Source: Mixophyes australis (Eukaryota; Chordata; Amphibia; Anura; Limnodynastidae). Taken from it: DNA of 64,000 nt. A program made the position numbers and the translations under genes. Location: assembly GCA_036250195.1 (NCBI GenBank), contig JAVHZZ010000003.1:54241521-54305520 (forward strand), given 5' to 3'. Below, piece after piece: positions 44,766 through 56,985 of this stretch. The notes below the pieces were generated by a model that saw only the letters and a list, made by a program, of their open reading frames with translations, was not told the DNA's origin and made no database searches. How positions within the stretch are numbered: the first letter of the stretch is position 1; every line of letters starts with the position of its first letter.

Positions 44766-45408
44766 TGTCACAACTATGAAACGTACCTGCTATTGTTGGC
44801 GCAACTCAGAGGAAGGTGCGGAATCTAACGTGTCCCTGGTATTCACCAGGAACCCCCGCAAGGAAGTATGGACTCTGCTACAGGGACACGCAGGTCGCGG
44901 TCCTTCCACGAGTCAACAGCGAGATACACAGAGGTGTCAGACAGGCCGGGTCGGTAACGTTCTGGTAGTAAGAAGTACACAGGGATATCCAGAAGAATGG
45001 GGAGACAAGCCGGGTCGATAACGTTGAGGTAGCGCAGTACAAAGGGAGAATCCAAAAAGGAGTGGTCAAACGGTCTGGGTCACAAGGTTACAGGCAGCAC
45101 AAGGATAGTCAGGAACAAATGTAGAAGACTGGTACACACACTATAACGCTGGAGGCAGGAAGACCTGATATTCTGGCACTGGTGAGGTAACGGGAAGTGC
45201 CTTATAAAGTATCAGGGGCCAATAGGAAACTCTGTGGGCGGCAGCGCTATTCCTGGCTGCCGCCGTGACTTATGAGTAGCGTCCCGTTGCCTAGCAAGAA
45301 GGCTGCGCCGAGCGGCCGGAACTTCCGCCTCTGGTTGCTAGGCAACGAGGCGCGCTGGGCACGGATACAGGTGGCCGTCCCGGGGAGACAACGGGACGGC
45401 GCCTGACA
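44766..45408 (-). mobile_element. Solo gypsy-type LTR, 643 bp
   Basis: TGTCACAACT ... GGCGCCTGACA is flanked by ATGGG on both sides (44761-44765 and 45409-45413), a 5-bp TSD. No internal region or second LTR is present, so it is a solo LTR from LTR-LTR recombination. In minus orientation an ACTTTATAAGG TATA-like box lies upstream of a pyrimidine-rich leader, which sets the strand. Two X-box-like motifs, GTTGCCTAGCAAG (45286-45298) and GTTGCTAGGCAAC (45334-45346), fall in its U3. Confidence 0.88.
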
Positions 45409-46083
45409 ATGGGGCCACACACACACTATATTAACATGGGGCTATACACACACTATATTAACATGGGGAAACACACACACACACACTATATTAACATGGG
45501 GCTACACACACACTATATTAACATGGGGAAACACACACACTATATTAACATGGGGCCACACACACACTATATTAACATGGGGCCACACACACACACACAC
45601 ACTATATTAACATGGGGCAACACACACACACACACTGTAATAACATGGGGCCACACACACACTATATTAACATGGGTTCCCAGACACATACACACACTAT
45701 ATTAACATGGGGCCACACAAACACACTATATTAACATGGGCCACACACTATATTAACATGGGGCCACACACACACACACACACACACTATAGCAACATGG
45801 GGCCACATACACACACACACACACACACACTATATCAACATGTGGGGACACACACTATATCAACATGTAGACACACACACACTATATCAAAGTGGACACA
45901 CACACGCTATATTAACATGGACAAACACACACACACACTATAGCAACATGGGGACACGCACACACACACTATATCAACATGGACACACACACTATATCAA
46001 CCTGGGGGCACACACAATATATCAACATGTGGACACAATCACACTATATTAACATGTGGACACACACACGCACACACACACTT
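45409..46083. repeat. CA-rich minisatellite (right part)
   Basis: Continues the same CACACACTATATTAACATGG units after the solo LTR, drifting to TATATCAACATGTGGACAC near the end. Open frames here are repeat artefacts. Confidence 0.92.
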
Positions 46084-46168
46084 ACCTTATTGCATCCAAT
46101 CCAGCCATCCTAATGTCCGTCCGAGCAGCAGAACCTCCTTCCTGCGCTGCTCAACGAATGAAGAGTAA

Positions 46169-46259
46169 GTGACGTGCCGCCTATGCAAGTAATCACATGG
46201 GACGGCACCACGTGGCAGGTGCCGTCCCATGTGATCACTTGCATCAGTGGCATGTCACT
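46169..46259. repeat. Near-perfect hairpin, about 41-bp arms
   Basis: GTGACGTGCCGCCTATGCAA faces its inverse ending TTGCATCAGTGGCATGTCAC. The inner part CATGGGACGGCACC faces GGTGCCGTCCCATG around ACGTGGCA. Probably a foldback or MITE core. Confidence 0.85.
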
Positions 46260-49119
46260 GAGTCTCCGTCCGCGGAGCAGCGCGCAGGGAGGTGCTGCTG
46301 CTTGGGCAGGCAAGCAGATGGCCCATCTAGCCACCAGCCCTTCTGGCAGTTGCCAGAAGTGATAGATGGCCAGGTCTCCATAAAGCCTCTTAATGAGCTC
46401 AATATTAATAAAAAAGCAACAATTACTGACATAGCCAAAAGCAACATGACTAAAACAGCTCCAAACTCATATAAGTCTCGGTGTATAAAGCCAGATGTAA
46501 AGCAGTGATTCAAGTTCTATAAGAAACTAAAGTCAGTCCCTCCAGGTGAACTAGCTTTGGAATTAAGCAATTGTGGAACAGTTCCTATCTCATAGCTTAT
46601 TGTAATGGTTAATGCCAGCAGACCTTACCTCCTCCATGGAAAGACGCTGAGTCAGTTTGTGCTGTTATGAAGACAAAATGATTCGGTATTTAACTTTAAA
46701 AGCAGTAACAATTAGCCCTTTACATATTTCTCCGTCTATGCTGATGGCTTCATCAGAAATAATTTCTCAAGCTCACACCTGGTGCTCTGTAATAGTTATT
46801 TAAAGATTGTAGGACCAATCAAAAGCAAGGTCTAACTCTATCCACACCTGTGGTTCTTTCAAGACAGGTTTGGTGGTATATAGTTTATAGAGCTAAAGCT
46901 GAATCAAGTTTCTTGGAGACTGTCGCTGAGTAACCCCATCAACTCCCTCACTGGATCAATGATCAGGATCCTGATCAGTAATTGTTCCTGTTTTATTGAG
47001 CTCATTATGAGGCTTTATTAAGACCTTTTTAAATGTTTTAATGTATTATAGACAATAAAGGGTAAACGTTTGTTTTACACTGGAATCTGATTAATAATAT
47101 ATTCATTTATTAATATATTGTACAGTATATCAAACTTTTTTAAATACATCTAGCGTACCCATTTATTTCTCTTTTTGCTGTGAAATTAATCTTTTTAGGG
47201 AAACAGTAATATCTACCTTTTGGCAGATAACTTGTTGATATTTGTTTGCTTTTTTAGCACATATTTCTCTTAACTCATCATTATCATCGTTCTAAAAGAG
47301 TTATTATTTTCCACATACAGATCACCTATCTGCCCCCTTGTTTGGTGAGAGCCCAGACAATGGTAATCCTTTATGCAATTGAGGGACATTGCACTTGTAT
47401 AGGGATTAAGGAGCCACAGAGACAAATATGCTATAAGAAAAAAAATCAATCTTAAAAAACAAAAAGCAACTACTTGTTTTCTTATTCTATGAACAGTCAA
47501 GCATCATACCTTGTCCTCAAAGTATTTCATTATTAATCGTGAAGAAAGCCTTTGGCACTCATCTTTATCAGCGAGAAATCAGTTTTTCAAGAGGACACCT
47601 AAGTATCCTGAATTATGCTTGTAAAATGCTGCATTGCAATGCTCATGCAATTATTAAAAACAGTAATAATGTTATATCATGGAATGAAACAATATTTCCT
47701 GGAAGTGAACATTCCGAACAGACTTCAGAGTATCGCTCCCCACAGGTGTGTAAGAGACAGTTATGAGTTTGCAAAAATAAATAAAACAAATTTAAACGCA
47801 ACATTGAAATCAAAGCTGGAAAAAGGGCATGTTTGTTGAGGAATGTCTTTGTTTGGCTCAACATCTAAAATGTTTAGTGTAGTTTGGAGCTTAAGGAAAA
47901 TATAGCAAAGCTGCTTTAACTTTAATGAAATAACCTGTTCTTTCTTGCTGAATCCTCCTACCTTTCCCCACATCTAATTTTTTTTTCCCACGCTGAATGT
48001 TTTCATTTTGCTACAGGCAAGCTGCCAATTTTAACTATGCTCACAGCCCAGATGCAGAGACAGTGCTTCCTCTCAGTGAGCTGTGGGAGATATTATACAT
48101 TATACAGAAACATAAGAAGGAAGAATGATAATGAAGGTTAATAATGTACAGGGAGAAGTAGCTAAATGTTCTATTTTCATCTTGCTCTGCTTGTTCAGTG
48201 AAATTACAATGTCCTCATCCGCAGTGCGCTCCATGTATGTTTGTCAGTAATTTCCAGGTTTTATTTGTTTTCTGTTCGTTTTTGATACGTCTATCTTTTG
48301 TTCTGAAATACTTTCCAGGTAATCTGCAGATTTTTGTTTCCAATCTTGTGCAATTATCGCTTTAGCTGTAGACTCCTTTTAGAGGGTCTATTATTTATGC
48401 ATAGGCTGTCTAACTTGGGCACATGCATTGCTTATGGATACGGTCGTAAATGTGGATCATGTTAATAATATCTATACAAATTAGTTTAACCCAGCATACT
48501 TGGCTGATGTCAAATACATTTTACAATTATTTTGGTGGGATAAAATTGGGGGTCTCTGTCGCAGACAGTAAAAGTTTATAGCAGCCGCCCACAAAATTAA
48601 ATGGTCATTTTGCCTGATCGCAGCATAGCCAGAGATTGTTACCATGTCCTTGCCTTAAGAACCAAACATGATGCCAGAGATGATTATTAAAACTCATTTT
48701 TATTAAATTGTTTTCATTGAGTTATAGAAACTTATTTGATATAAAGAAGATTTAAAGAAGAACTCTACCCACATGCTCCCCATCTTGCAGACCATCTGGA
48801 CATTCTTGCCCATACCCTGTGGCTCAGGAGAAAGTCAACCTGCCACCACCTGCAGTCCCTCAGTGTTCCCGGGTGCACAGATTGGGAATTAAATATAAAC
48901 TTCTGTAGATGCCAACTGTCAACATAACATCTGTCATCTGCGGGATTGTACAATTAGATGCTGGGTGTTGGCAGAGGCCTCCTGAACCATGCAGTTCTAG
49001 GGCACAGAAACCCTGTCATTTGTTTTTAATTGATGACTGGGAAAATACTGATGACATACGACAAAGTGGTGGAGATCTTTTTTAAACTGTTTTGTCACTG
49101 AAGCACACCAGTACAGCTA
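46260..49119. other. Long repeat-poor stretch
   Basis: No gene or defined repeat recognised in nearly 2.9 kb. Frames at 46244-46513 and 47270-47973 carry no known domain. Confidence 0.5.
47990..48440. promoter_or_regulatory. Candidate conserved non-coding element
   Basis: Repeat-free, balanced composition with CTGACAAACATAC-type and ATTTATGCATA motifs. Suggestive only. Confidence 0.15.
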
Positions 49120-49470
49120 TAGTAATTATTATATTGGTTATTGTTTTACTTATATGGCACCACAAAATTATGCAGCACCGCAGAGTGAGGAAATAATAGT
49201 AATAGGGGAAGCATAGTATAAAGACATAGGGGACCCAGGTACAATACAAAACAAGCAAATGCTAATATACAGGACATTCAGGAAGCATTAATGTAAGTTT
49301 GGCATGAATTGCGCATAATACTGTACATTAGACATTATCGGTAGGGTATACAACAAGTGTTGCACAGAACATGCAAGAAGCATGCTACGAGGACACACAG
49401 GTGGACAAGTCTACAAAGTGACAGAATGAGAGGGCCCTGGTTGTGAGAGCTTACAATCTAATGGGTAAGT
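49120..49470 (-). repeat. LINE (CR1/L2-like) 3' UTR fragment
   Basis: On the minus strand: AGATTGTAAGCTCTCACAAC, CAGGGCCCTCTCATTCTGTC, a decayed middle, then GCACCGCAGAGTGAGG and the TTTTGTGGTGCCATATAAGT end. This parallels the LINE end at 16721. Confidence 0.6.
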
Positions 49471-49544
49471 AATCATAAATTACACATTTAAAGATTGTCA
49501 CTCTTAAATTAATGCAATGTGTATTGTAAAAGCAGCTAGAAATG

Positions 49545-50640
49545 TTCGGTGACCGGGCCACGAGTGTTTGAAGAACATAGAAATGACTGGGCCATGAGTC
49601 TTTGAAGAACATAGCAATGACTGGACCATGAATCTGCAGAGTACATAGCAATGACTGGGCCATGAGTCTTCAGAGTACATAGCAATGACTGGGCCATGAG
49701 TCTTCAGAGTACATAGCAATGTCTGGGCCATGAGTCTTCAGAGTACATAGCAATGACTGGGCCATGAGTCTTCAGAGTACATAGCAATGACTGGACCATG
49801 AGTCTTCAGAGTACATAGCAATGGCTGGGCCATGAGTCTTCAGAGTACATAGCAATGACTGGGCCATGAGTCTTCAGAGTACATAGCAATGACTGGGCCA
49901 TGAGTCTTCAGAGTGCATAGCAATGTATGGACCATAAGTTTTCAGAGTACATAGCAATGACTGGGCCATGAGTCTTCAGAGTACATAGCAATGACTGGGC
50001 CATGAGCCTTCAGAGTACATAGCAATGACTGGGCAATGAGCCCTCAGAGTACATAGCAATGACTGGGCCATGAGTCTTCAGAGTACATAGCAATGACTGG
50101 GCCACGAGTGTTTGAAGAACATATCAATGACTGGGCCATGAGTCTTCAGAGTACATAGAAATGACTGGGTCATGAGTCTTCAGAGCACATATCAATGACT
50201 GGGCCATGAGTCTTCAGAGCACATAGCAATGACTGGGCCATGAGTATTCAGAATACATAGCAATGACTGGGCCACGAGTGTTTGAAGAACATATCAATGA
50301 CTGGGCCATGCGTCTTCAGAGTACATAGCAATGACTGGGCCATGAGTCTTCAGAGTACATAGCAATGTCTGGACCATGAGTCTTCAGAGTACATAGCAAT
50401 TACTGGGCCATGAGTCTTCAGAGTACATAGCAATGACTGGGCCATGAGCCTTCAGAGAACATAGCAATAACTGGGCCATGAGTCTTTGAAGAACATAGCA
50501 ATAACTGGGCCATGAGTCTTTGAAAAACATAGCAATGACTGGACAATGAGTCTTCAGAGTACATAGCAATGACTGGGCCATGAGTCTTCAGAGTACATAG
50601 GAATGACTCTATATGAGAATAATTTTTCCTCAGAAGTGGT
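49545..50640. repeat. 34-bp minisatellite, about 32 copies
   Basis: The unit is ATGACTGGGCCATGAGTC plus TTCAGAGTACATAGCA. A variant with CACGAGTGTTTGAAGAACAT occurs at 49559, 50103 and 50273, spaced by 16 and 5 units exactly, so the register is unbroken. The minus-strand open frames are by-products of the repeat. Confidence 0.96.
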
Positions 50641-51968
50641 GGACCAAACATCACAGATTTGGTCATTAGGAGATTGAGTATAAAGATTGGATTACACAGG
50701 GTTCTATGCAGTGTAGTTGATGAATTACCTATTGCAAATGCTGATTAATGTAGTCAGTAAGCCTTTTCACAAACCACAAGCATGGAGTCACCCAGGGCTG
50801 CTATATTTGCACAGGTATGTGCTAATTTGTCCATCAAGAACATTTTAAGGTGCATGCCCAGTTTCCAGCCATATGAATTGACTGCATAAAGGAGGACTGT
50901 GCATGGAAAATACAACCTATTTAGTACCAGTACCCTTGTTCATCTCAAGCTTTACATTTTCCATCTAAAATACTTTTGGGCTTAGCTTAGTATATGCCTT
51001 AATTGATTATGAGGATGAGTTTATATTGGGAATATCTTCATTAAATAAATGGTGATGATGATGATGATTACATGTGCTACTTTTGTGTGAATGACTATTA
51101 TCAAAATGCGCCAATAATAATCTGGTGTTGCAAAATGAAATCTCATTTTTTCACTACAGTGCAAAATTAGGCCTATCGGGAGTTTTCCCGGTAGGCCGGT
51201 TGCGTAATGGGGCCGCTTGGAATTTCTAATTATCGTTTATTTTTAAAAATGCAAAAACTAAATATTTCAGCAGACGGGAGCGGGTGTCCGGCGCCTTGTC
51301 AGCCTCGCTGGGCTGGCCCCGGCTTAAAGGAGACAGCCTCATAGGCCACCATACGATGAACAGTTGTCGGCAATTGCTGTGCGTTCTACACTGTATTTTC
51401 TTCACAGCCTTCTCACAGGTAGCCGACTGCCTGAAGCAACTTCAGTAGGAATCAGACTCCTGCTCACTGAAGACTATCAACGGATGTAAGTAAGATATTC
51501 GATTTTTCATTGAAAATTGGACTTTACCAAATCAGACTTTTTTATTTTTAATGAGAAGACTTTCTTGTTTCTTCCTTCCCTTACTTTAATTCAAATTGTT
51601 AGCATATAGGGAAGAGTATTCTTTCATCTGCCTTTTTTCAAAGATAATTAACATATCTTTATATATACCTCTGCTGTTGCATTTGTCTTTTAATGTACTA
51701 ATAGTATTGAGAAAATCTTTATCACTTTGTTACTCACAGGACTCCATATTTTAAACATCCCACTATCTATACTTAAACACATAGCCTCATAGCCTCAATT
51801 TAAACATCCTATATCAGGCTGAGAATTAGTTCATACTGCCTTATTGTTTGGTTAGCAACCCCTCATTATAAACAAAATATATTTAAAAAAAACCATAATA
51901 AGTGACTTTATTTTATACACTAGCTATACTGTTCTAAGCACAGGATATGCACTTTGTCACATATCACT
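50641..51968. other. Unique sequence with small features
   Basis: A retroposon-like tail with ATG repeats lies near 51030-51070. A perfect-looking small hairpin GCCTATCGGG ... CCCGGTAGGC lies at 51171-51196, followed by a GC-rich patch to about 51340. No gene. Confidence 0.45.
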
Positions 51969-54893
51969 AGGATGCTCTCTGCATGGTATGGCGGTCATAG
52001 GGATGCTCTCTGTATGGTATGGCGGTCATAGGAATGCTCTCTGTATGGTATGGGGGTCATAGGAATGCTCTCTGTATGGTATGGGAGTCATAGAAAGGCT
52101 CTCTGTATGGTGTGGAAGTCATAGGAATGCTCTCTGTATGGTATGGGGGTCATAGGAATGCTCTCTGTATGGTATGGGAGTCATAGAAAGGCTCTCTGTA
52201 TGGTATGGGAGTCATAGGAATGCTCTCTGTATGGTATGGGGGTCATAGGAATGCTCTCTGTATGGTATGGGGTTCATAGGAATGCTCTCTGTATGGTATG
52301 GGGGTCATAGGAATGCTCTCTGTATGGTATGGGGTTCATATGAATGCTCTCTGTATGGTATGGGGTTCATAGGAATGCTCTCTGTATGGTATGGGGTTCA
52401 TAGGAATTCTCTCTGTATGGTATGGGGTTCATAGGAATGCTCTCTGTATGGTATGGGAGTCATAGGAATGCTCTCTGTATGGTATGGGGGTCATAGGAAT
52501 GCTCTCTGTATGGTATGGGAGTCATAGGAATGCTCTCTGTATGGTATGGGGGTCATAGGAATGCTCTCTGTATGGTATGGGGTTCATAGGAATGCTCTCT
52601 GTATGGTATGGGGGTCATAGGAATGCTCTCTGTATGGTATGGGGTTCATAGGAATGCTCTATGTATGGTATGGGGTTCATAGGAATGCTCTCTGTATGGT
52701 ATGGGGTTCATAGGAATTCTCTCTGTATGGTATGGGGTTCATAGGAATGCTCTCTGTATGGTATGGGGGTCATAGGAATGCTCTCTGTATGGTATGGGGT
52801 TCATAGGAATGGTCTCTGTATGGTATGGTAGTCATAGGAATGCTCTCTGTATGGTATGGGAGTCATAGGAATGCTCTCTGTATGGTATGGGGTTCATAGG
52901 AATTCTCTCTGTATGGTATGGGGTTCATAGGAATGCTCTCTGTATGGTATGGGGGTCATAGGAATGGTCTTTGGATTGTATGGGAGTCATAGGAATGCTC
53001 TCTGTATGGTATGGGGTTCATAGGAATGCTCTTTGTATGGTATGGGAGTCATAGGAATGCTCTCTGTATGGTATGGGGTTCATAGGAATTCTCTCTGTAT
53101 GGTATGGGGTTTATAGGAATGCTCTCTGTATGGTATGGGGGTCATAGGAATGGTCTTTGGATTGTATGGGAGTCATAGGAATGCTCTCTGTATGGTATGG
53201 GAGTCATAGAAAGGCTCTCTGTATGGTATGGGAGTCATAGGAATGCTCTCTGCATGGTATGGGAGTCATAGGAATGCTCTCTGTATGGTATGGGGTTCAT
53301 AGGAATGCTCTCTGTATGGTATGGGGGTCATAGGAATGCTCTCTGTATGGTATGGGGGTCATAGGAATTCTCTCTGTATGGTATGGGGTTCATAGGAATG
53401 CTCTCTGTATGGTATGGGGGTCATAGGAATTCTCTCTGTATGGTATGGGGTTCATAGGAATGCTCTCTGTATGGTATGGGGGTCATAGGAATGCTCTCTG
53501 TATGGTATGGGGTTCATAGGAATGGTCTCTGTATGGTATGGTAGTCATAGGAATGCTCTCTGTATGGTATGGGAGTCATAGGAATGCTCTCTGTATGGTA
53601 TGGGGTTCATAGGAATTCTCTCTGTATGGTATGGGGTTCATAGGAATGCTCTCTGTATGGTATGGGGGTCATAGGAATGGTCTTTGGATTGTATGGGAGT
53701 CATAGGAATGCTCTCTGTATGGTATGGGGTTCATAGGAATGCTCTTTGTATGGTATGGGAGTCATAGGAATGCTCTCTGTATGGTATGGGGTTCATAGGA
53801 ATGCTCTCTGTATGGTATGGGGTTCATAGGAATTCTCTCTGTATGGTATGGGGTTTATAGGAATGCTCTCTGTATGGTATGGGGGTCATAGGAATGGTCT
53901 TTGGATTGTATGGGAGTCATAGGAATGCTCTCTGTATGGTATGGGAGTCATAGGAATGCTCTCTGCATGGTATGGGAGTCATAGGAATGCTCTCTGTATG
54001 GTATGGGGGTCATAGGAATGCTCTCTGTATGGTATGGGCAGGCCCGGCGCTCCCATTAGGCAAGGTTAGGCACTTGCCTAGGGCGCCGGGCTCTGGAGGG
54101 CGCCTGGAGGGCGCCACAGTATTCTAAAATACTTTAAAACTGTGCGGCGACCGCTGACCATACCTGTCACGGCCGCCGCACAGCATTCAGATGGACGGGG
54201 AGGGGGGGGGGAAGAGGCTATTTTGTCACCACCGCCGCTCCTCTGCTCCGTCTCCTCCCCTCCACTTACTAGTGTCAGTGAGTGAAGGGGAGGAGACGGA
54301 GCAGAGAGGCGGCGGTGGTGAGACAAGGTAAGGAGAGGAGGGAGGAGGGCGGCGATTTTTGCGGGGGGGGGGGGGGCGCTTTTTTAAAAATGCCTAGGGC
54401 GCCGTGGACCCTAGCACCGGCCCTGGGTATGGGGTTCATAGGAATGCTCTCTATATGGTATGGGAGTCATAGGAATGCTCTCTGTATGGTATGGGAGTCA
54501 TAGGAATGCTCTCTGTATGGTATGGGAGTCATAGGAATGCTCTATGTATGGTATGGGAGTCATAGGAATGCTCTCTGTATTGTATGGGGTTCATAGGAAT
54601 GCTCTCTGTATGGTAGGGGGTTCATAGGAATGCTCTCTGTATGGTATGGGAGTCATAGGAATGCTCTCTGTATGGTATGGGAGTCATAGGAATGCTCTCT
54701 GTATGGTATGGGAGTCATAGGAATGCTCTCTGTATGGTATGGGAGTCATAGGAATGCTCTCTGTATGGTATGGGAGTCATAGGAATGCTCTCTGTGTGGT
54801 ATGGGAGTCATAGGAATGCTCTCTGTATGGTATGGGAGTCATAGGAATGGTCTCTGTATGGTATGGGGGTCATAGGAATGGTCTTTGGATTGT
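51969..54893. repeat. 31-bp minisatellite, about 80 copies, interrupted by a hAT MITE
   Basis: The unit is GTATGGTATGGGGGTCATAG plus GAATGCTCTCT. A rare variant GGTCTTTGGATTGTATGG starts at 52966, 53152, 53679, 53896 and 54880. The gaps are 6, 17, 7 and (after removing 395 bp of hAT plus TSD) 19 units exactly. A 713-bp block (23 units) is duplicated, for example around 52828 and 53541. Confidence 0.97.
54039..54425. mobile_element. hAT MITE with internal hairpin (copy 2)
   Basis: Same family as 14877-15279: CAGGCCCGGCGCTCCC to CTAGCACCGGCCCTG. The 8-bp TSD GGTATGGG is at 54031-54038 and 54426-54433. The internal hairpin is at 54226-54321, followed by a poly-G run. It lies inside the 31-bp minisatellite. 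Confidence 0.93.
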
Positions 54894-55289
54894 ATATGTA
54901 TCACTAATGATGGTCAAATTATCATGTTTAACAGTATAAACCTTGCAATACATTTTGTATGGTGCATCCATGGGAGAATTTTTGTCAATTTCAAAAAAAG
55001 CATTTTTTTAATTGTTCATGCTAGTGTGTTTACATGTAATCAGTTATATTTAAACCACCCTTACCCCCACAAAGAGGTACAGAGGGCATTGGAATGGTAG
55101 AACTTCTTCTTGGGGGTAAGGGCACACACCACTGTAGTTGGAACACCCTAAAATTTTGCATACAGGTAGGCAGAGGCAATGTGTTTTTTTGTATTTATAC
55201 TTCTAGGGAGACTTTTGAACATTTGGAAGACACAACTACTATTAAATTAATGCTAGCTCTGGGAACTCCCTGCTGCTGGATTAAATTTA
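54894..55289. other. Unique sequence
   Basis: Nothing recognised. Confidence 0.4.
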
Positions 55290-55640
55290 CATATCTGTTG
55301 TGTGTACTTCACCCACTGGTGCGCTTTGCCTATTGTATTAGCTCCGCCTACCAGTGCAGTGCTTTGCCTACTAGTATGCTAGCTCTGCCAAATGTGACAG
55401 GCTTCACCTGCTGTTGCTGCAACACTGCCTACCATTGCGTATTTCATTGGCCTCGCCCAAAACCAATGTGGTGAGGGCTAATGCTATTTTAATTTCAAAT
55501 ACTTTTGTATTGGCCACGCCTACCATTAATTTGGTCCCGCCTACATGAGGCCACTCAGATTTTTTTCCAGGGCCACCTTTAAGTTCCCAATCCGCCCCTG
55601 TCTCCTCCCATTGGACACTGCAAACTCCTGCACTCATCCA
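55290..55640. repeat. hAT-like remnant with 'cgcctacca' repeats
   Basis: Degenerate short repeats (CTCCGCCTACCAGTG, TTTGCCTACTAGTATG, CTGCCTACCATTGCG, CACGCCTACCATTAAT) end at CCCAATCCGCCCCTG (55604), a hAT-like right end. A CAGGGCCACC word lies at 55571. The left end was not found. Confidence 0.45.
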
Positions 55641-56113
55641 CAAATCTCGACACCTACCCAGAAAAAAAGGGGGCATTTTCCCAAAAATTGGCACGTGACA
55701 TCACAAAACAGGATTTACATTATGCTTTGCACTTTTTATCTTGATAAATGATCCTTACTATATGACCAGACTTTCCATTTTCCCTCATAAAATCCAATAC
55801 AACAGTATTTACATGGCGCAGGACAAGCCCACACTTGCTGCAATCAAACATTTCCAAATTACCCGACGACATCTTAGTGTATATGTATTAAACTTTTGAA
55901 ATGAAAACATTGCATTGAGGGTTAATATTGTGCGGCATTTCTCAGAAATGCACTATCAAACAGGGATAAATAAAATGCCTTAAATGAAAAGCAAAAATAC
56001 AATTATTATATTACTTTAGCTAGCAAATTCCCTCTGAAAATACCTTAAAATATTATTTATTTATTTTGCCATTTTTCAGTGTAAAACTTGCCATTATCAA
56101 TAAAATACATAAA
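55641..56113. other. Unique AT-rich sequence
   Basis: Nothing recognised. Confidence 0.45.
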
Positions 56114-56963
56114 GTGGTAGATTTACTAAACCTTCTTAAAAGGAAAGGTGGAGATGATGCTCATAACTACCTATCAGACTCTTGAGGGTAAATGTATCAA
56201 GCTGAGAGTTTTTCGGCGAGTTTGAAAAGTGGAGATGTTACCTATAGCAACCAATCAGATTCTAGGGGGGGGTATTCAATTGTTAGCGAGTTTGGAAGTT
56301 TGAGCGTGCAAAGTAATTTTTTTGCTATTTTACCTTATTTTTGAGCGCGAAAACTTCTCACGCAATTCTAATCTTTTTTTTTTTTTTTTTACCGAAACGG
56401 TGTTATCGCGCTCCAAGCGTTTGTCAATGTTAAAGTATAGGTTGGCTGCGAACCCTTAGCGGAAAAAGCTATTCAATTGTTTTTTAACGCTGTGGGTGAA
56501 AAAGGCAAATATGCTGTTTTATCTCGCACCTCCATGGTCTGCTCAAAGAAAAAAAGTTTTTATTAAGTTAAGAAAAATATACATTAAACTGAGAAAATAG
56601 GTGTAAAAGTTCATAAAAGTAACCTAAAAAAAAGAAAAGTACTTAAAAAAGTGTATAATAATTAATAATTTTTGGAAATTTCCCCCTTTAGAAAAAACCA
56701 TAGTGATGCATGTATTTAAACTTTTTTATATTATTTTTTTGTTTTTAAGGGGGGTGGGGTGGTTGTGCAAAAAAGTATCATGTTTTTTTTATTTTTTTTT
56801 TAAAAGCAAAATCGTTTGCTCCCCACTCTATTTAGTCTTCGCCCTAGTGCTGGCAGGCTATTGATGTGTGAGTTAAACATTATGAAAAATTTGACGTAGG
56901 GTTCCCCCTAATTTAATTGAACCAGCACTAGGCAAACCAGCCGGGGTGATAGGCACTATAGCA

Positions 56964-56985
56964 GGGGGGGGGGGGGGGGGGGGGG
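56964..56985 (+). repeat. Poly-G tract, 22 G
   Basis: An uninterrupted G run inside element C. The length may be affected by sequencing. Confidence 0.85.

Noticed and set aside
45409..46052. His/Thr-rich open frames (THYINMG repeats)
   Set aside because: Translation of the CA-rich minisatellite; not a gene.
44401..50640. CRISPR array
   Set aside because: Repeats are directly adjacent without unique spacers, there are no cas genes, and the sequence is vertebrate. These are minisatellites.
49451..50666. Overlapping minus-strand open frames with repeated 'GPVIAMYSEDSWPSHCYVL' text as a repeat protein
   Set aside because: They come from the 34-bp minisatellite. 34 is not a multiple of 3, so successive units cycle through all frames, and there is no promoter, conserved start or known family.
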